DNA of 7,412 nt from an uncultured Collinsella sp. (GTDB lineage Bacteria; Actinomycetota; Coriobacteriia; Coriobacteriales; Coriobacteriaceae): assembly GCA_900546085.1 (NCBI GenBank), contig URBS01000109.1, positions 1 to 7,412 on the forward strand, read 5' to 3'. The notes under the pieces are model-generated. The model ran no database searches. It worked only from the letters and a program-made list of their open reading frames with translations, and was not told the DNA's origin. Made by a program: the position numbers and the translations under genes. Shown piece by piece: positions 1-7,208 of the stretch. Each line of letters begins with the position of its first letter. Position 1 is the stretch's first letter.

Positions 1-50
1 CATACGAGATAAGCTAGTGACTGGAGTTCAGACGTGTGCTCTTCCGATCT
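1..50. other. Untrimmed Illumina P7/TruSeq adapter (artefact)
   Basis: Bases 1-10 are the end of the P7 flow-cell sequence (CATACGAGAT), bases 11-16 (AAGCTA) sit at the index position, and bases 17-50 match the TruSeq index-read adapter ending in CTCTTCCGATCT. AAGCTA is the reverse complement of TAGCTT, which is TruSeq index 10. The stretch is open in frame with the der fragment and has a GTG at 17, so a gene caller would make a chimeric protein beginning with the adapter-coded peptide MTGVQTCALPI. None of this is genomic sequence; biology starts at 51. Confidence 0.98.
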
Positions 51-895
51 TGTTGCCCGAGGAGGAGGACGAGGTCGCCGATGAGTTCCCCGATGCGCTG
101 AACGTGGCCATCATCGGCCGCCCCAACGCCGGTAAGTCCTCGCTGTTCAACCGCATCCTGGGCGCCGACCGCTCTATCGTGTCCAACATTGCCGGCACCA
201 CGCGCGACGCCATCGACACCGTCGTGGAGCGCAACGGCAAGCACTACCGCATGGTCGACACCGCGGGCATCCGCAAGAAGAGCACCGTGTACGAGAACAT
301 CGAGTACTACTCGATGGTCCGCGGCCTGCGCGCCATCGACCGCGCCGACGTGGCGCTGCTCGTCGTCGACGCCTCCGTGGGCGTTACCGAACAGGACCAG
401 AAGGTCATGGGTCTTGCCATCGAGCGCGGCTGTGCCATCGTTGTGCTGCTCAACAAGTGGGACCTGCTCGACGACGACCGTAAGCGCGAGGCCTGCATGG
501 AGACCATCGACCGCCGTCTGGGCGTCATGGCTCCCTGGGCCCAGTACCTGCGCATCTCTGCCCTCACTGGCCGCAGCGTCGAGAAGATCTGGGCGATGGT
601 CGACGCCGCCGAAAAGACACGCTCGCAAAAGATCAGCACCTCGCGCCTCAACACGTTCCTTACCGACCTGCGCGAGTTTGGCCATACCGTGGTGGACGGC
701 AAGCGCCGCCTGCGTATGCACTACGTGACCCAAACGGGCGTCAACCCGCCGACGTTTACGTTCTTCGTCAACCACAGCGACCTGGTCAACGACACCTACC
801 AGCGCTACGTGGAGAACCGCATGCGCTCGACCTTCGACTTTGCCGGCACGCCCATTCGACTCTTCTTTAGGAAGAAGGAGCAAAAGGATGCATAA
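51..895 (+). CDS. der: Ribosome assembly GTPase Der (EngA), 3' part only
   Basis: Der is an essential GTPase with two tandem G domains that acts in maturation of the 50S ribosomal subunit. Only the second half is present: the gene is cut at base 51 by the adapter junction, with the first complete codon at 53, and the true start and first G domain lie off the contig. It opens in the acidic linker between the G domains (EEEDEVADEF). The second G domain then shows G1 GRPNAGKS (116-139), the switch I motif AGTTRDAID, G3 DTAG (257-268), G4 NKWD (452-463) and a G5-like SAL. The C-terminal KH-like domain follows, with the typical PPTFTFFVN and final GTPIRLFFRKK. G1 has Ala where Val is more common, a mild change that leaves the GKS intact. 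The stop at 893-895 lies inside the start of plsY. Family identity is secure; the N-terminal half cannot be assessed. Confidence 0.96.
875..880 (+). promoter_or_regulatory. Ribosome binding site that fixes the plsY start
   Basis: AAGGAG lies 7 bases before the ATG at 888, inside the last codons of der. It supports 888 over the in-frame TTG at 840, which would add 16 arginine-rich residues unlike the hydrophobic N-terminus of PlsY. Confidence 0.85.
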
Positions 896-1571
896 TCCGA
901 TTCTGCTGACCGCCATCTGCGCCGTGGTCTCGTTCTTTATCGGGGCGATTCCGTTTGGCCTGATCTTGGGCCGCGTGTTCAACCACACCGACATTCGCAA
1001 GGCGGGTTCCGGCAACATCGGCACCACCAACGCCCTGCGCGTGGCCGGCCCCAAGGTGGCCGCGCTCACCCTGCTGCTCGACTGCCTTAAGGGCGCCATC
1101 TGCGTTGTCATCGCCCGTCCGTTCATCGCGAGCGTGGGCTATGGATTTCCGCCGAACATCATGGCGCCCGGAGCCCCCGGCGACTGGATGCTCGGTGTCA
1201 TTTGCCTGGCAGCCGTGTGGGGCCATATCTTCTCGCCCTATCTCAACTTCCACGGCGGCAAGGGTATCGCAGTTGGTCTGGGTGTCATCCTCGCCTGGTA
1301 CTGGCCTATTGGCCTGTCGCTGCTGGGCATGTTTATCGTAGCCGTCGCCATCACCAAGTATGTGTCAGTGGGTTCACTTGCCGCGGCCATCGGACTTCCT
1401 ATCGCTGCTTGCGCGGTCTTTCCGTACAGCAGCCTGGGCCTCAAGTTCTGCATGGCGATGATCGGCATCACCGTGGTGTGGGCCCATCGCTCGAATATCC
1501 AAAAGCTCATGGCCGGTAAGGAGTCCAAGCTCTCGTTTACCAAGCGCGTCACCGAGCCCGACGATAAGTAG
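888..1571 (+). CDS. plsY: Glycerol-3-phosphate acyltransferase PlsY
   Basis: This integral membrane enzyme transfers an acyl group from acyl-phosphate to sn-glycerol-3-phosphate, giving lysophosphatidic acid, the first step of phospholipid synthesis in most bacteria. The protein is 227 residues, within the usual range, and strongly hydrophobic, with the first membrane segment at about residues 4-28. All three family motifs are visible: GSGNIGTTN (residues 40-48; the common form is GSGNxGATN), HGGKG (122-126) and the later VSVGS (159-163). The start at 888 follows a good AAGGAG and overlaps the der stop by 8 bases, implying translational coupling. GpsA, which makes the glycerol-3-phosphate substrate, is encoded next, 9 bases downstream. 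PlsX, which makes the acyl-phosphate donor, is not in the window. Confidence 0.97.
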   Translation: MHNPILLTAICAVVSFFIGAIPFGLILGRVFNHTDIRKAGSGNIGTTNALRVAGPKVAALTLLLDCLKGAICVVIARPFIASVGYGFPPNIMAPGAPGDWMLGVICLAAVWGHIFSPYLNFHGGKGIAVGLGVILAWYWPIGLSLLGMFIVAVAITKYVSVGSLAAAIGLPIAACAVFPYSSLGLKFCMAMIGITVVWAHRSNIQKLMAGKESKLSFTKRVTEPDDK

Positions 1572-1580
1572 GAGAGAGTC

Positions 1581-2588
1581 ATGAATGTTGCGCTGATTGG
1601 CTCCGGCTCCTGGGGAACCGCCGTCGCCGGCCTTGCCGCCGCGCGAGCCGAGCGCGTGACCATGTGGGCCCACAGCGAGCAGACGGCCGCCGGCATTAAC
1701 GGCGAGCACCGCAACCCGCGCTATCTGGTGGGATACGAGCTGCCGGACAACGTGGTGGCAACGACCGAGCTCGCCCAGGCGCTCGACGGTGCCGATGCGA
1801 TCATCTTTGCCGTGCCCTCCACGCACTTGCGCGACGTGTGCCATCAGGCGGCGCCGTTCATCGCGGACGACGCCCCAGTGCTCTGCCTCACTAAGGGCAT
1901 CGAGCCCGAGTCTGGCCTGCTCATGAGCGAGGTCATCGCCAGTGAGATCGGCAACGAGACGCGTGTGGCGGCGCTTTCGGGCCCCAACCATGCCGAGGAA
2001 ATCTGCCGTGGCGGGCTTTCGGCCGCCGTCATCGCCAGCGAGGACCAGCAGGTGGGGGAGACCTTCAAGGACCTGCTCCTGTCCACGGCTTTTCGCATCT
2101 ATCTGTCGCAGGACATGACGGGTGTCGAGGTCTGCGGCGCCATGAAAAATGTTATCGCCATCGTGTGCGGCATCTCCGCCGGCTCGGGCGCGGGCGACAA
2201 TACGCTTGCCCTCATCATGACGCGCGGCCTGGCCGAGATCAGCCGTCTGGTGCACGCCCGCGGCGGTCAAGCTATGACCTGCATGGGACTTGCCGGCATG
2301 GGCGACCTCATTGCCACCTGCACCTCGGAGCATTCGCGCAACCGCACCTTTGGCTACGAGTTTGCCCACGGTGTGTCGCTCGACGAGTATCAGGAGCGCA
2401 CGCATATGGTGGTTGAGGGCGCCGTCGCGGCCCGCAGCGTCAGCGAACTTGCCCGTTCACTGGGCGTAGACATTCCGCTCACCTTTGCCGTGGAGCAAAC
2501 GCTCTACAACGGTGTTACTTTGGATAGGGCGCTCGAGATTCTTACCGATCGCGTCCCCTCTCAAGAGTTCTACGGACTCACCGACTAG
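1581..2588 (+). CDS. gpsA: Glycerol-3-phosphate dehydrogenase [NAD(P)+] GpsA
   Basis: This cytosolic enzyme reduces dihydroxyacetone phosphate to sn-glycerol-3-phosphate, the backbone for phospholipids. At 335 residues it is full length. The N-terminal Rossmann fold begins with GSGSWGTA (residues 7-14) for NAD(P)H binding. It is followed by LCLTKGIEP, the SGPNHAEE motif (S133 onward; SGPSxAxE is the common form), and GAMKNV with the presumed catalytic Lys189. Next come the DNTLALIMTRGLAE helix and DLIATCTSEHSRNRTFG in the C-terminal substrate domain. The ATG at 1581 follows GGAGAGAG that begins within the plsY stop. Pairing with plsY means the product of this enzyme is used directly by its upstream neighbour, and both are probably made from the same mRNA. 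Confidence 0.97.
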   Translation: MNVALIGSGSWGTAVAGLAAARAERVTMWAHSEQTAAGINGEHRNPRYLVGYELPDNVVATTELAQALDGADAIIFAVPSTHLRDVCHQAAPFIADDAPVLCLTKGIEPESGLLMSEVIASEIGNETRVAALSGPNHAEEICRGGLSAAVIASEDQQVGETFKDLLLSTAFRIYLSQDMTGVEVCGAMKNVIAIVCGISAGSGAGDNTLALIMTRGLAEISRLVHARGGQAMTCMGLAGMGDLIATCTSEHSRNRTFGYEFAHGVSLDEYQERTHMVVEGAVAARSVSELARSLGVDIPLTFAVEQTLYNGVTLDRALEILTDRVPSQEFYGLTD

Positions 2589-2606
2589 CGCAGAAAGGCT
2601 ACTACC

Positions 2607-3278
2607 ATGGGTTCCATTAAAATCGCTCCGTCCGTCCTCTCGGCCGATATGGCCAACCTCAAGGGCGAACTCGACAAGATCGCCGGCGCCGACTACGTGC
2701 ACTTCGACGTCATGGACGGCCACTTTACCGGCAACCTCACCTTTGGCGTTGACATCCTCAAGGCCGTCAAGCGCTCCACCAATGTACCGGTCGACGCGCA
2801 CCTCATGGTGTCGAACCCCGACGAGACGGTCGATTGGTACGCAGACGCCGGCGCCGATATGATCACCGTACACTACGAGGCCTCCACGCACCTGCACCGC
2901 ACGCTCACCCATCTGCAGCAGCGCGGCGTTAAGGCCGGCGTGGTGCTCAACCCCGCCACCCCCGTGTGCGTGCTCGAGAGCATCATCGACGTCGTCGATA
3001 TGGTGCTACTCATGAGCGTGAACCCGGGCTTTGGCGGTCAGAGCTTTATCCCGGGCACCATCGCTAAGCTCCACGAGCTCGGGGCCATGTGCGAGCGTCA
3101 CGGCGTTTCGCCCCTCATCGAGGTCGACGGTGGCATTTCTTCCAAGAACATTGTCGAGGTCGTCAAGGCCGGCGCCAACGTGCTCGTGGCCGGTTCTGCC
3201 GTATTTAAGTCCGAAGATCCCGCTGCCGAGGTTGCGCTGCTGCAGAAGCTGGGCAACGAGGCCGCACAGGAGGCATAA
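2607..3278 (+). CDS. rpe: Ribulose-phosphate 3-epimerase
   Basis: Rpe interconverts D-ribulose 5-phosphate and D-xylulose 5-phosphate in the non-oxidative pentose phosphate pathway. The 223-residue protein is the full length of this TIM-barrel family. It carries IAPSVLSAD at the N-terminus (Ser9), VHFDVMDG with metal ligand His32 and catalytic/metal Asp34, DAHLMV with His65, and EVDGG with the second acid Asp174. The phosphate-binding segments are SVNPGFGGQ (137-145), DGGIS (174-178) and GSAVF (196-200). AGAAAGG at 2592-2598 supports the ATG. No other pentose phosphate gene is nearby; it sits 18 bases after gpsA and 6 before the cysteine desulfurase gene, so it looks like a housekeeping passenger in the operon. 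Confidence 0.97.
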   Translation: MGSIKIAPSVLSADMANLKGELDKIAGADYVHFDVMDGHFTGNLTFGVDILKAVKRSTNVPVDAHLMVSNPDETVDWYADAGADMITVHYEASTHLHRTLTHLQQRGVKAGVVLNPATPVCVLESIIDVVDMVLLMSVNPGFGGQSFIPGTIAKLHELGAMCERHGVSPLIEVDGGISSKNIVEVVKAGANVLVAGSAVFKSEDPAAEVALLQKLGNEAAQEA

Positions 3279-3284
3279 ACCCTT

Positions 3285-4463
3285 ATGACCGCAGGTCAAA
3301 ACCGCATACCCGTGAATCTTGACTATGCCGCCTCGACGCCCATGCGCGCCGAGGCGCTCCTTGCGCAGCGCGAGTACGACGACAGCGAGCTTGCCGGCGT
3401 CAACCCCAACTCGCTGCATTCGCTCGGCCGCAAGGCTGCCGCGCGTCTGGAGGTTGCACGTCGCGAGATCGCCCGCAGCTTTGGCGCGCGCGCCCGCCCG
3501 TCCGAGATTGTACTGACCAACGGCGGCACCGAAGCCAACCAGCTGGCGCTGCTCGGTCTTGCCGAGGGCGCTCGTCAGCGCGATCGCAAGCGCGATCGTG
3601 TAATCGTTTCGGCCATCGAGCACGATTCGATTCTGGACAACCTGCCGTTGCTGCGTGCCGCCGGCTTTACCGTCGACCTGGTGCAGCCCTGCCGCATGGG
3701 CTACATTGAGCCTGCCACGCTTGTCGAGCTGCTCGGCGACGACGTGGCGCTCGTGAGCATCATGGTTGCCAACAACGAGACCGGCGTGGTGCAGCCCATC
3801 CGCGAGCTTGCCGCGGCCACGCATACCGTTGGCGCCCTGTTCCACACCGATGCCATCCAGGGGTATCTGCATATTCCGCTCGATGTCACCGAGCTGGGCG
3901 TCGACGCTATGACCGTTGCAGCGCACAAGATTGGCGGTCCCGTGGCATCTGGCGCACTCTACCTTAAGAGCCGCACGCCGCTGCGCCCGCGCATCTTTGG
4001 CGGCGGACAGGAGGCCGGTCGTCGTGCCGGCACGCAAGACCTGCGAACGCAGCTCGCCTTTGCCGCTGCCGCCTCGTCTCTGACGCCCCATGTGGCTCAG
4101 GAGCGCGCGAAGCTGCAAGCCCTTTCCGACAAGCTCTACGCCACGCTCACGGCCCATCCGCGCATTCATGCCACGATGGGCGACTACGCGCAAGCCAATC
4201 GCCTGCCCGGCATGGTTTCGATCTACGTTGACGGCATGGACTCCGAGGAGCTCATCATCAAGCTCGACGCCGCTGGCTTTGAGGTTTCGGCCGGCTCTGC
4301 CTGCTCGAGCGGCAGCATGGATCCCAGCCACGTTTTGAGCGCGATGGACATCGGTCGCGAGCAGGCTCTCGGCGCCCTTCGCATCTCGTTCGATGACCGC
4401 GTGAATCCGGGCGACCTGGACGACTTTGCCCAGGCGCTGCTGTCGATCGTGGGTGCCGCATGA
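3285..4463 (+). CDS. Class I cysteine desulfurase (NifS/IscS family)
   Basis: This PLP enzyme removes sulfur from L-cysteine, leaving alanine and an enzyme-bound persulfide that feeds Fe-S cluster assembly or tRNA thiolation. The 392-residue protein is full length and has NLDYAASTP near the start and NPNSLHSLGR. The cofactor pocket includes NGGTEAN, His113 in AIEHDSIL, Asp189 in HTDAIQ and Lys215 in AHKIGG, the presumed Schiff-base lysine. The persulfide cysteine is Cys340 in SAGSACSSGSMDPSHVL, in the longer loop typical of class I enzymes. GGGQEAGRRAGTQDL replaces the commoner GGGQErGxRxGTEN form. No scaffold (IscU/SufU), mnmA or thiI is beside it, so the sulfur acceptor and the exact name (iscS, nifS or other) cannot be assigned. 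AGGAGG at 3268-3273 lies within the end of rpe. The stop overlaps the next start as ATGA. Confidence 0.95.
   Translation: MTAGQNRIPVNLDYAASTPMRAEALLAQREYDDSELAGVNPNSLHSLGRKAAARLEVARREIARSFGARARPSEIVLTNGGTEANQLALLGLAEGARQRDRKRDRVIVSAIEHDSILDNLPLLRAAGFTVDLVQPCRMGYIEPATLVELLGDDVALVSIMVANNETGVVQPIRELAAATHTVGALFHTDAIQGYLHIPLDVTELGVDAMTVAAHKIGGPVASGALYLKSRTPLRPRIFGGGQEAGRRAGTQDLRTQLAFAAAASSLTPHVAQERAKLQALSDKLYATLTAHPRIHATMGDYAQANRLPGMVSIYVDGMDSEELIIKLDAAGFEVSAGSACSSGSMDPSHVLSAMDIGREQALGALRISFDDRVNPGDLDDFAQALLSIVGAA
3577..3598 (+). repeat. Short tandem repeat inside the cysteine desulfurase gene
   Basis: AGCGCGATCG occurs at 3577-3586 and again at 3589-3598, a 12-base period that keeps the frame and encodes the charged run RDRKRDR. 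It lies in a surface loop just before the strand VIVSAIEHDS, where class I enzymes vary in length. It looks like a small in-frame duplication. Confidence 0.6.
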
Positions 4464-5269
4464 TTATTGCCGATCTCGAGCGTGCCCTGTTGGCACGTTA
4501 TCCCAAGACGGACGCCGAGCCCTGGGACCACGTAGGCTTATCCGTGGGCGACCCTGCCGCCGAGATTACCGGCGTGGCCTGCGCACTTGACGCGATCGAA
4601 GCCAACGTGCACCGCGCCCAGGAGGCCGGTGCCAACGTGTTGTTGACGCATCATCCTATCTACATCAAGGCACCCGAAGCCTTTTGTCCGGCCGATTCCG
4701 CGCGTCCCCAGTGCAGCGCTGCGCTGTACGAAGCGGCTCGTTGCGGCGTGAGCATCATCTCGCTTCACACCAACCTTGACCGTTCGCACGAAGCGCGCGT
4801 TCGCCTGAGTGAGTTGTTGGGCGCTGAGCCCATGAGCTCGCTGGAGCATGTAGACGAGCCTGAGCTCACCGGTCTTGGCGCACTCGCGACCCTCCACGAC
4901 GCCTGCAACCTGCGCGATCTCGCCAACCGTGCCGCCATGGCGTTTGGAAGCGACCCGCGCGTGTGGGGCGAGGCCGATCGCCCGTGCCGCACCCTCGCCA
5001 TTTTGGGCGGCTCCCTGGGCGACTTTGGAGAGCTCGCCATCGCCGCAGGCGCTGATGTTGTCTTGACGGGCGAGGCGGGATACCACGTGGCGCAGGACCT
5101 TGCTTTGCGTGGCCTGGGCGTAATCCTACTCGGCCACGACCGCTCCGAGGAGCCGTTCGTTGATATCTTGATGAACTCTGCAGTTGACGCCGGGGTCGGC
5201 CCCCGTCATACGATTAAAATACTGAACCCTTGCCAATGGTGGACTGTGACAAAAGGAGAGAACTTATGA
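4460..5269 (+). CDS. Nif3-like dinuclear metal centre protein (DUF34/YbgI family)
   Basis: This is a member of the widespread Nif3/YbgI/YqfO family, whose structures show a toroidal hexamer with two metals per subunit. The biochemical role is unsettled; GTP cyclohydrolase I type 2 naming is common in databases but not well supported. All five expected ligands are visible: His64 and His65 in LLTHHPIYIK, Asp107 in HTNLD, and His226 and Glu230 in GHDRSEEP. The spacing closely follows E. coli YbgI (H63, H64, D101, H215, E219). The motif TGEAGYH precedes the last pair. At 269 residues it is the short two-domain form, without the CutA-like insertion of B. subtilis YqfO (over 370 residues). The ATG shares bases with the preceding TGA (ATGA), and its own stop overlaps the next ATG in the same way, so three consecutive genes are translationally coupled. 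Confidence 0.93.
   Translation: MIIADLERALLARYPKTDAEPWDHVGLSVGDPAAEITGVACALDAIEANVHRAQEAGANVLLTHHPIYIKAPEAFCPADSARPQCSAALYEAARCGVSIISLHTNLDRSHEARVRLSELLGAEPMSSLEHVDEPELTGLGALATLHDACNLRDLANRAAMAFGSDPRVWGEADRPCRTLAILGGSLGDFGELAIAAGADVVLTGEAGYHVAQDLALRGLGVILLGHDRSEEPFVDILMNSAVDAGVGPRHTIKILNPCQWWTVTKGENL
5254..5258 (+). promoter_or_regulatory. Ribosome binding site that fixes the zinc-ribbon gene start
   Basis: AGGAG in the run AAAAGGAGAG lies 7 bases before the ATG at 5266 and inside the final codons of the Nif3-like gene. It favours 5266 over an in-frame TTG at 5230, which has no comparable site and would overlap the upstream gene by 40 bases. Confidence 0.85.
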
Positions 5270-5985
5270 GCGCCGGCGCTACGCTACTCAAGCTGCAACA
5301 GATCGATTTGGAGCTCGCCCGCAACAAGAGCGAACTTGCCAATATGCCGGAGCTCAAGGAGCTCGCTTCCAAGCGCAAGACCTATGTGAAGCTCAAGTCC
5401 GAGATGACCAAGCTCTACGCCCAACGCAAGGATCTGGACATTGAGCTCGACGATCTCAACACTACCGAGATCCAGACCAATAACGCCATCGAGGCTGCCA
5501 AGAAACGTCACGTCGACGGTTCCGACTACCGCGAGGTGCAGGACCTGGAGAACGAGCTTGCCACCCTGGCCAAGCGCCTGGACAAGATCGAGCACACCCG
5601 CAAGGACGTCGTTGTCGCCCATAAGGAGGCGCTCGACCGCGAGACTCGCGCGCAGGCCATCATCGCCAAGTTCGAGGAGGGCGTGAAGGCCGATACCAAG
5701 GCCGCCCGCGCCAAGGCCGCCGACCTGCAGGCTCAGATTGACACCGCCACCAAGGAGCGCACCGCCCTTGCCGCTACGCTGCCGACCGACGTGCTCACCG
5801 ACTATGAGCGCCTGCTCAAACAGTTCCGCGGCCTGGCTGTTGAGACCATCCAGGGTAACATCCCTACGGTCTGCCACACCGCGCTGCAGGCTTCGTCCAT
5901 GAGCGACCTCAGCCACGACGGTAGTGAGATTACGCACTGCCCGTACTGCCACCGCCTGCTAGTGCTCCCGAGCAAGGAAGCGTAA
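5266..5985 (+). CDS. Coiled-coil protein with C-terminal zinc ribbon (CT398/HP0958-like)
   Basis: The protein has 239 residues. About residues 5-180 are charged, rich in Lys, Glu, Leu and Ala, and look like a long antiparallel coiled coil; the conserved segment KKRHVDGSDYREVQDLENE lies in it. A C4-type zinc-ribbon tail follows (PF02591-like), ending CPYCHRLL with Cys225 and Cys228. The usual first knuckle CxxCH is reduced to PTVCH: Cys203 and His204 are present, but Pro is where the first Cys normally sits. No membrane segment or signal peptide is seen, so it is probably cytosolic. Relatives include Chlamydia CT398 and Helicobacter HP0958 (FlgZ), which bind RpoN or flagellar partners; no such context exists here. 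In M. tuberculosis the homologous pair Rv2229c/Rv2230c also places this family next to Nif3. The function is unknown; a nucleic-acid or partner-binding adaptor is a guess. Confidence 0.88.
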   Translation: MSAGATLLKLQQIDLELARNKSELANMPELKELASKRKTYVKLKSEMTKLYAQRKDLDIELDDLNTTEIQTNNAIEAAKKRHVDGSDYREVQDLENELATLAKRLDKIEHTRKDVVVAHKEALDRETRAQAIIAKFEEGVKADTKAARAKAADLQAQIDTATKERTALAATLPTDVLTDYERLLKQFRGLAVETIQGNIPTVCHTALQASSMSDLSHDGSEITHCPYCHRLLVLPSKEA

Positions 5986-5988
5986 ACG

Positions 5989-7200
5989 ATGGCGGCGCCC
6001 AACAATTCAATGCAGCTTGAGGGAAAAACGATCCTGCTGGGTATTACCGGCGGGATCGCCGCCTATAAGTCGTGCAACATCGTGCGCCTGCTGCAAAAGC
6101 GCGGCGCGCGTGTCAAGGTCGTTATGAGCGAGCATGCCACGGAGTTTGTGGGCCCGCTCACCTTCCGTGCGCTCACCAACGAGCCCGTCGCCGTGGGCCT
6201 GTTCGACGACCCTTCCGACCCCATCCACCACATTTCACTGGCCCAGGAGCCCGATCTGGTGGTCGTGGCGCCCGCGACGGCCAATATCATCGCCAAGATG
6301 GCCAACGGCATTGCCGATGACCTGATTTCTACGACGCTACTCGCCACGCCGCGACCCATTGTGATCGCGCCGGCCATGAACAATGGCATGTGGAAGGCGC
6401 CGGCAACCCAGGCCAATATGGCCACGCTGCGCGACCGCGGGGTGCACGTGGTTGGGCCCGGTAGTGGCTACCTTGCCTGCGGCGACGTGGACACGGGGCG
6501 CATGAGCGAACCCGAGGAAGTCGTCGAGGCCGTCTGCGAGGTATTCAACCCCGCACCCCAGGACCTTGCAGGCAAGCGCATCGTGATCACCGCCGGTCCT
6601 ACGCACGAACCGATCGACCCCGTGCGTTTTATTGGAAACCGATCGTCGGGCAAGATGGGCATCGCCCTAGCGGGGGAGGCTGCTCGCCGCGGTGCCGAGG
6701 TCACGCTCGTGCTGGGACCGACATCGCTCGATGTTCCTCGCGGCGTAAAGTGCGTGCGCGTGCAGACCGCCGCAGAGATGCTGCAGGCGGCGTTAAACGC
6801 CTTCCAGACGGCCGACGCTGCCATTTGCGCTGCGGCCGTCGCCGACTACACGCCCGCGGCCCCTGCGGACCACAAGCTCAAAAAGGCCAACGAGCGCCTG
6901 GATCGCATCGAGCTCGTCGAGACCGTTGATATTTTGGCTGAGCTCTCGCGCCAAAAGGGAGGGCGGTGCGTAATTGGCTTTGCAGCCGAGACCGATAACG
7001 TTGTGGAGTACGCTGAGCGTAAATTTGCCCGCAAGGGCTGCGATGCCATTATCGCCAACGATGTTTCGCGCGCCGATTCGGGCTTCGGAACCGATACTAA
7101 CAAGGCCTGGATCGTGAGCACAGCGGGCACGCAAGAACTTCCCGTTCTAACAAAACCCCAGCTCGCAGATACAATTTTGGACTTGCTTCAAAATTTGTAA
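5989..7200 (+). CDS. coaBC: Bifunctional CoaBC (phosphopantothenoylcysteine synthetase/decarboxylase)
   Basis: CoaBC joins 4'-phosphopantothenate to cysteine (CoaB) and decarboxylates the product (CoaC) to 4'-phosphopantetheine, two steps of CoA synthesis. The 403-residue protein has the normal bifunctional length. The N-terminal flavoprotein CoaC domain (about 8-185) shows GITGGIAAYK, the catalytic His81 in HHISLA, PAMN (128-131) and Cys164 in GYLACG, the active-site lid cysteine. The CoaB domain (about 192-403) shows ITAGPTHEPIDPVRFIGN with Asn217, then RSSGKMG, AAAVADYTP and the DHKLKK lysine segment (295-299). AAGGA at 5974-5978 and a gap of 3 bases from the previous stop support the ATG at 5989; an in-frame ATG at 6010 has no good site. 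It is the last gene of the operon. Its cysteine substrate is shared with the desulfurase encoded upstream, though that need not be functional linkage. Confidence 0.97.
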   Translation: MAAPNNSMQLEGKTILLGITGGIAAYKSCNIVRLLQKRGARVKVVMSEHATEFVGPLTFRALTNEPVAVGLFDDPSDPIHHISLAQEPDLVVVAPATANIIAKMANGIADDLISTTLLATPRPIVIAPAMNNGMWKAPATQANMATLRDRGVHVVGPGSGYLACGDVDTGRMSEPEEVVEAVCEVFNPAPQDLAGKRIVITAGPTHEPIDPVRFIGNRSSGKMGIALAGEAARRGAEVTLVLGPTSLDVPRGVKCVRVQTAAEMLQAALNAFQTADAAICAAAVADYTPAAPADHKLKKANERLDRIELVETVDILAELSRQKGGRCVIGFAAETDNVVEYAERKFARKGCDAIIANDVSRADSGFGTDTNKAWIVSTAGTQELPVLTKPQLADTILDLLQNL

Positions 7201-7208
7201 AAAAGTTC

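Noticed and set aside
17..19. GTG as the start codon of der
   Set aside because: The GTG is part of the sequencing adapter; the real Der start is off the contig.
116..139. Ala in the Der P-loop (GRPNAGKS instead of GRPNVGKS) as a sign of a defective site
   Set aside because: The position tolerates small hydrophobic residues, and the Gly-Lys-Ser that contacts nucleotide phosphate is intact.
14..1126. A 370-codon open frame on the - strand opposite der and plsY
   Set aside because: It reads through the adapter, is antisense to two well-conserved genes, and its translation shows no recognisable domain. It is a GC-rich shadow frame.
3006..4331. A 441-codon open frame on the - strand opposite rpe and the desulfurase
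   Set aside because: The length is explained by high third-position GC in the sense genes. The translation is low in recognisable motifs and rich in Arg, Gly, Ala and His, and it lies over two certain genes.
5184..5220. Possible internal promoter, TTGACG (5184-5189) and TAAAAT (5215-5220), before the zinc-ribbon gene
   Set aside because: Each hexamer is a good match, but the spacer is 25 bases, too long for a normal sigma-70 promoter, and the sequence is coding for the Nif3-like protein.
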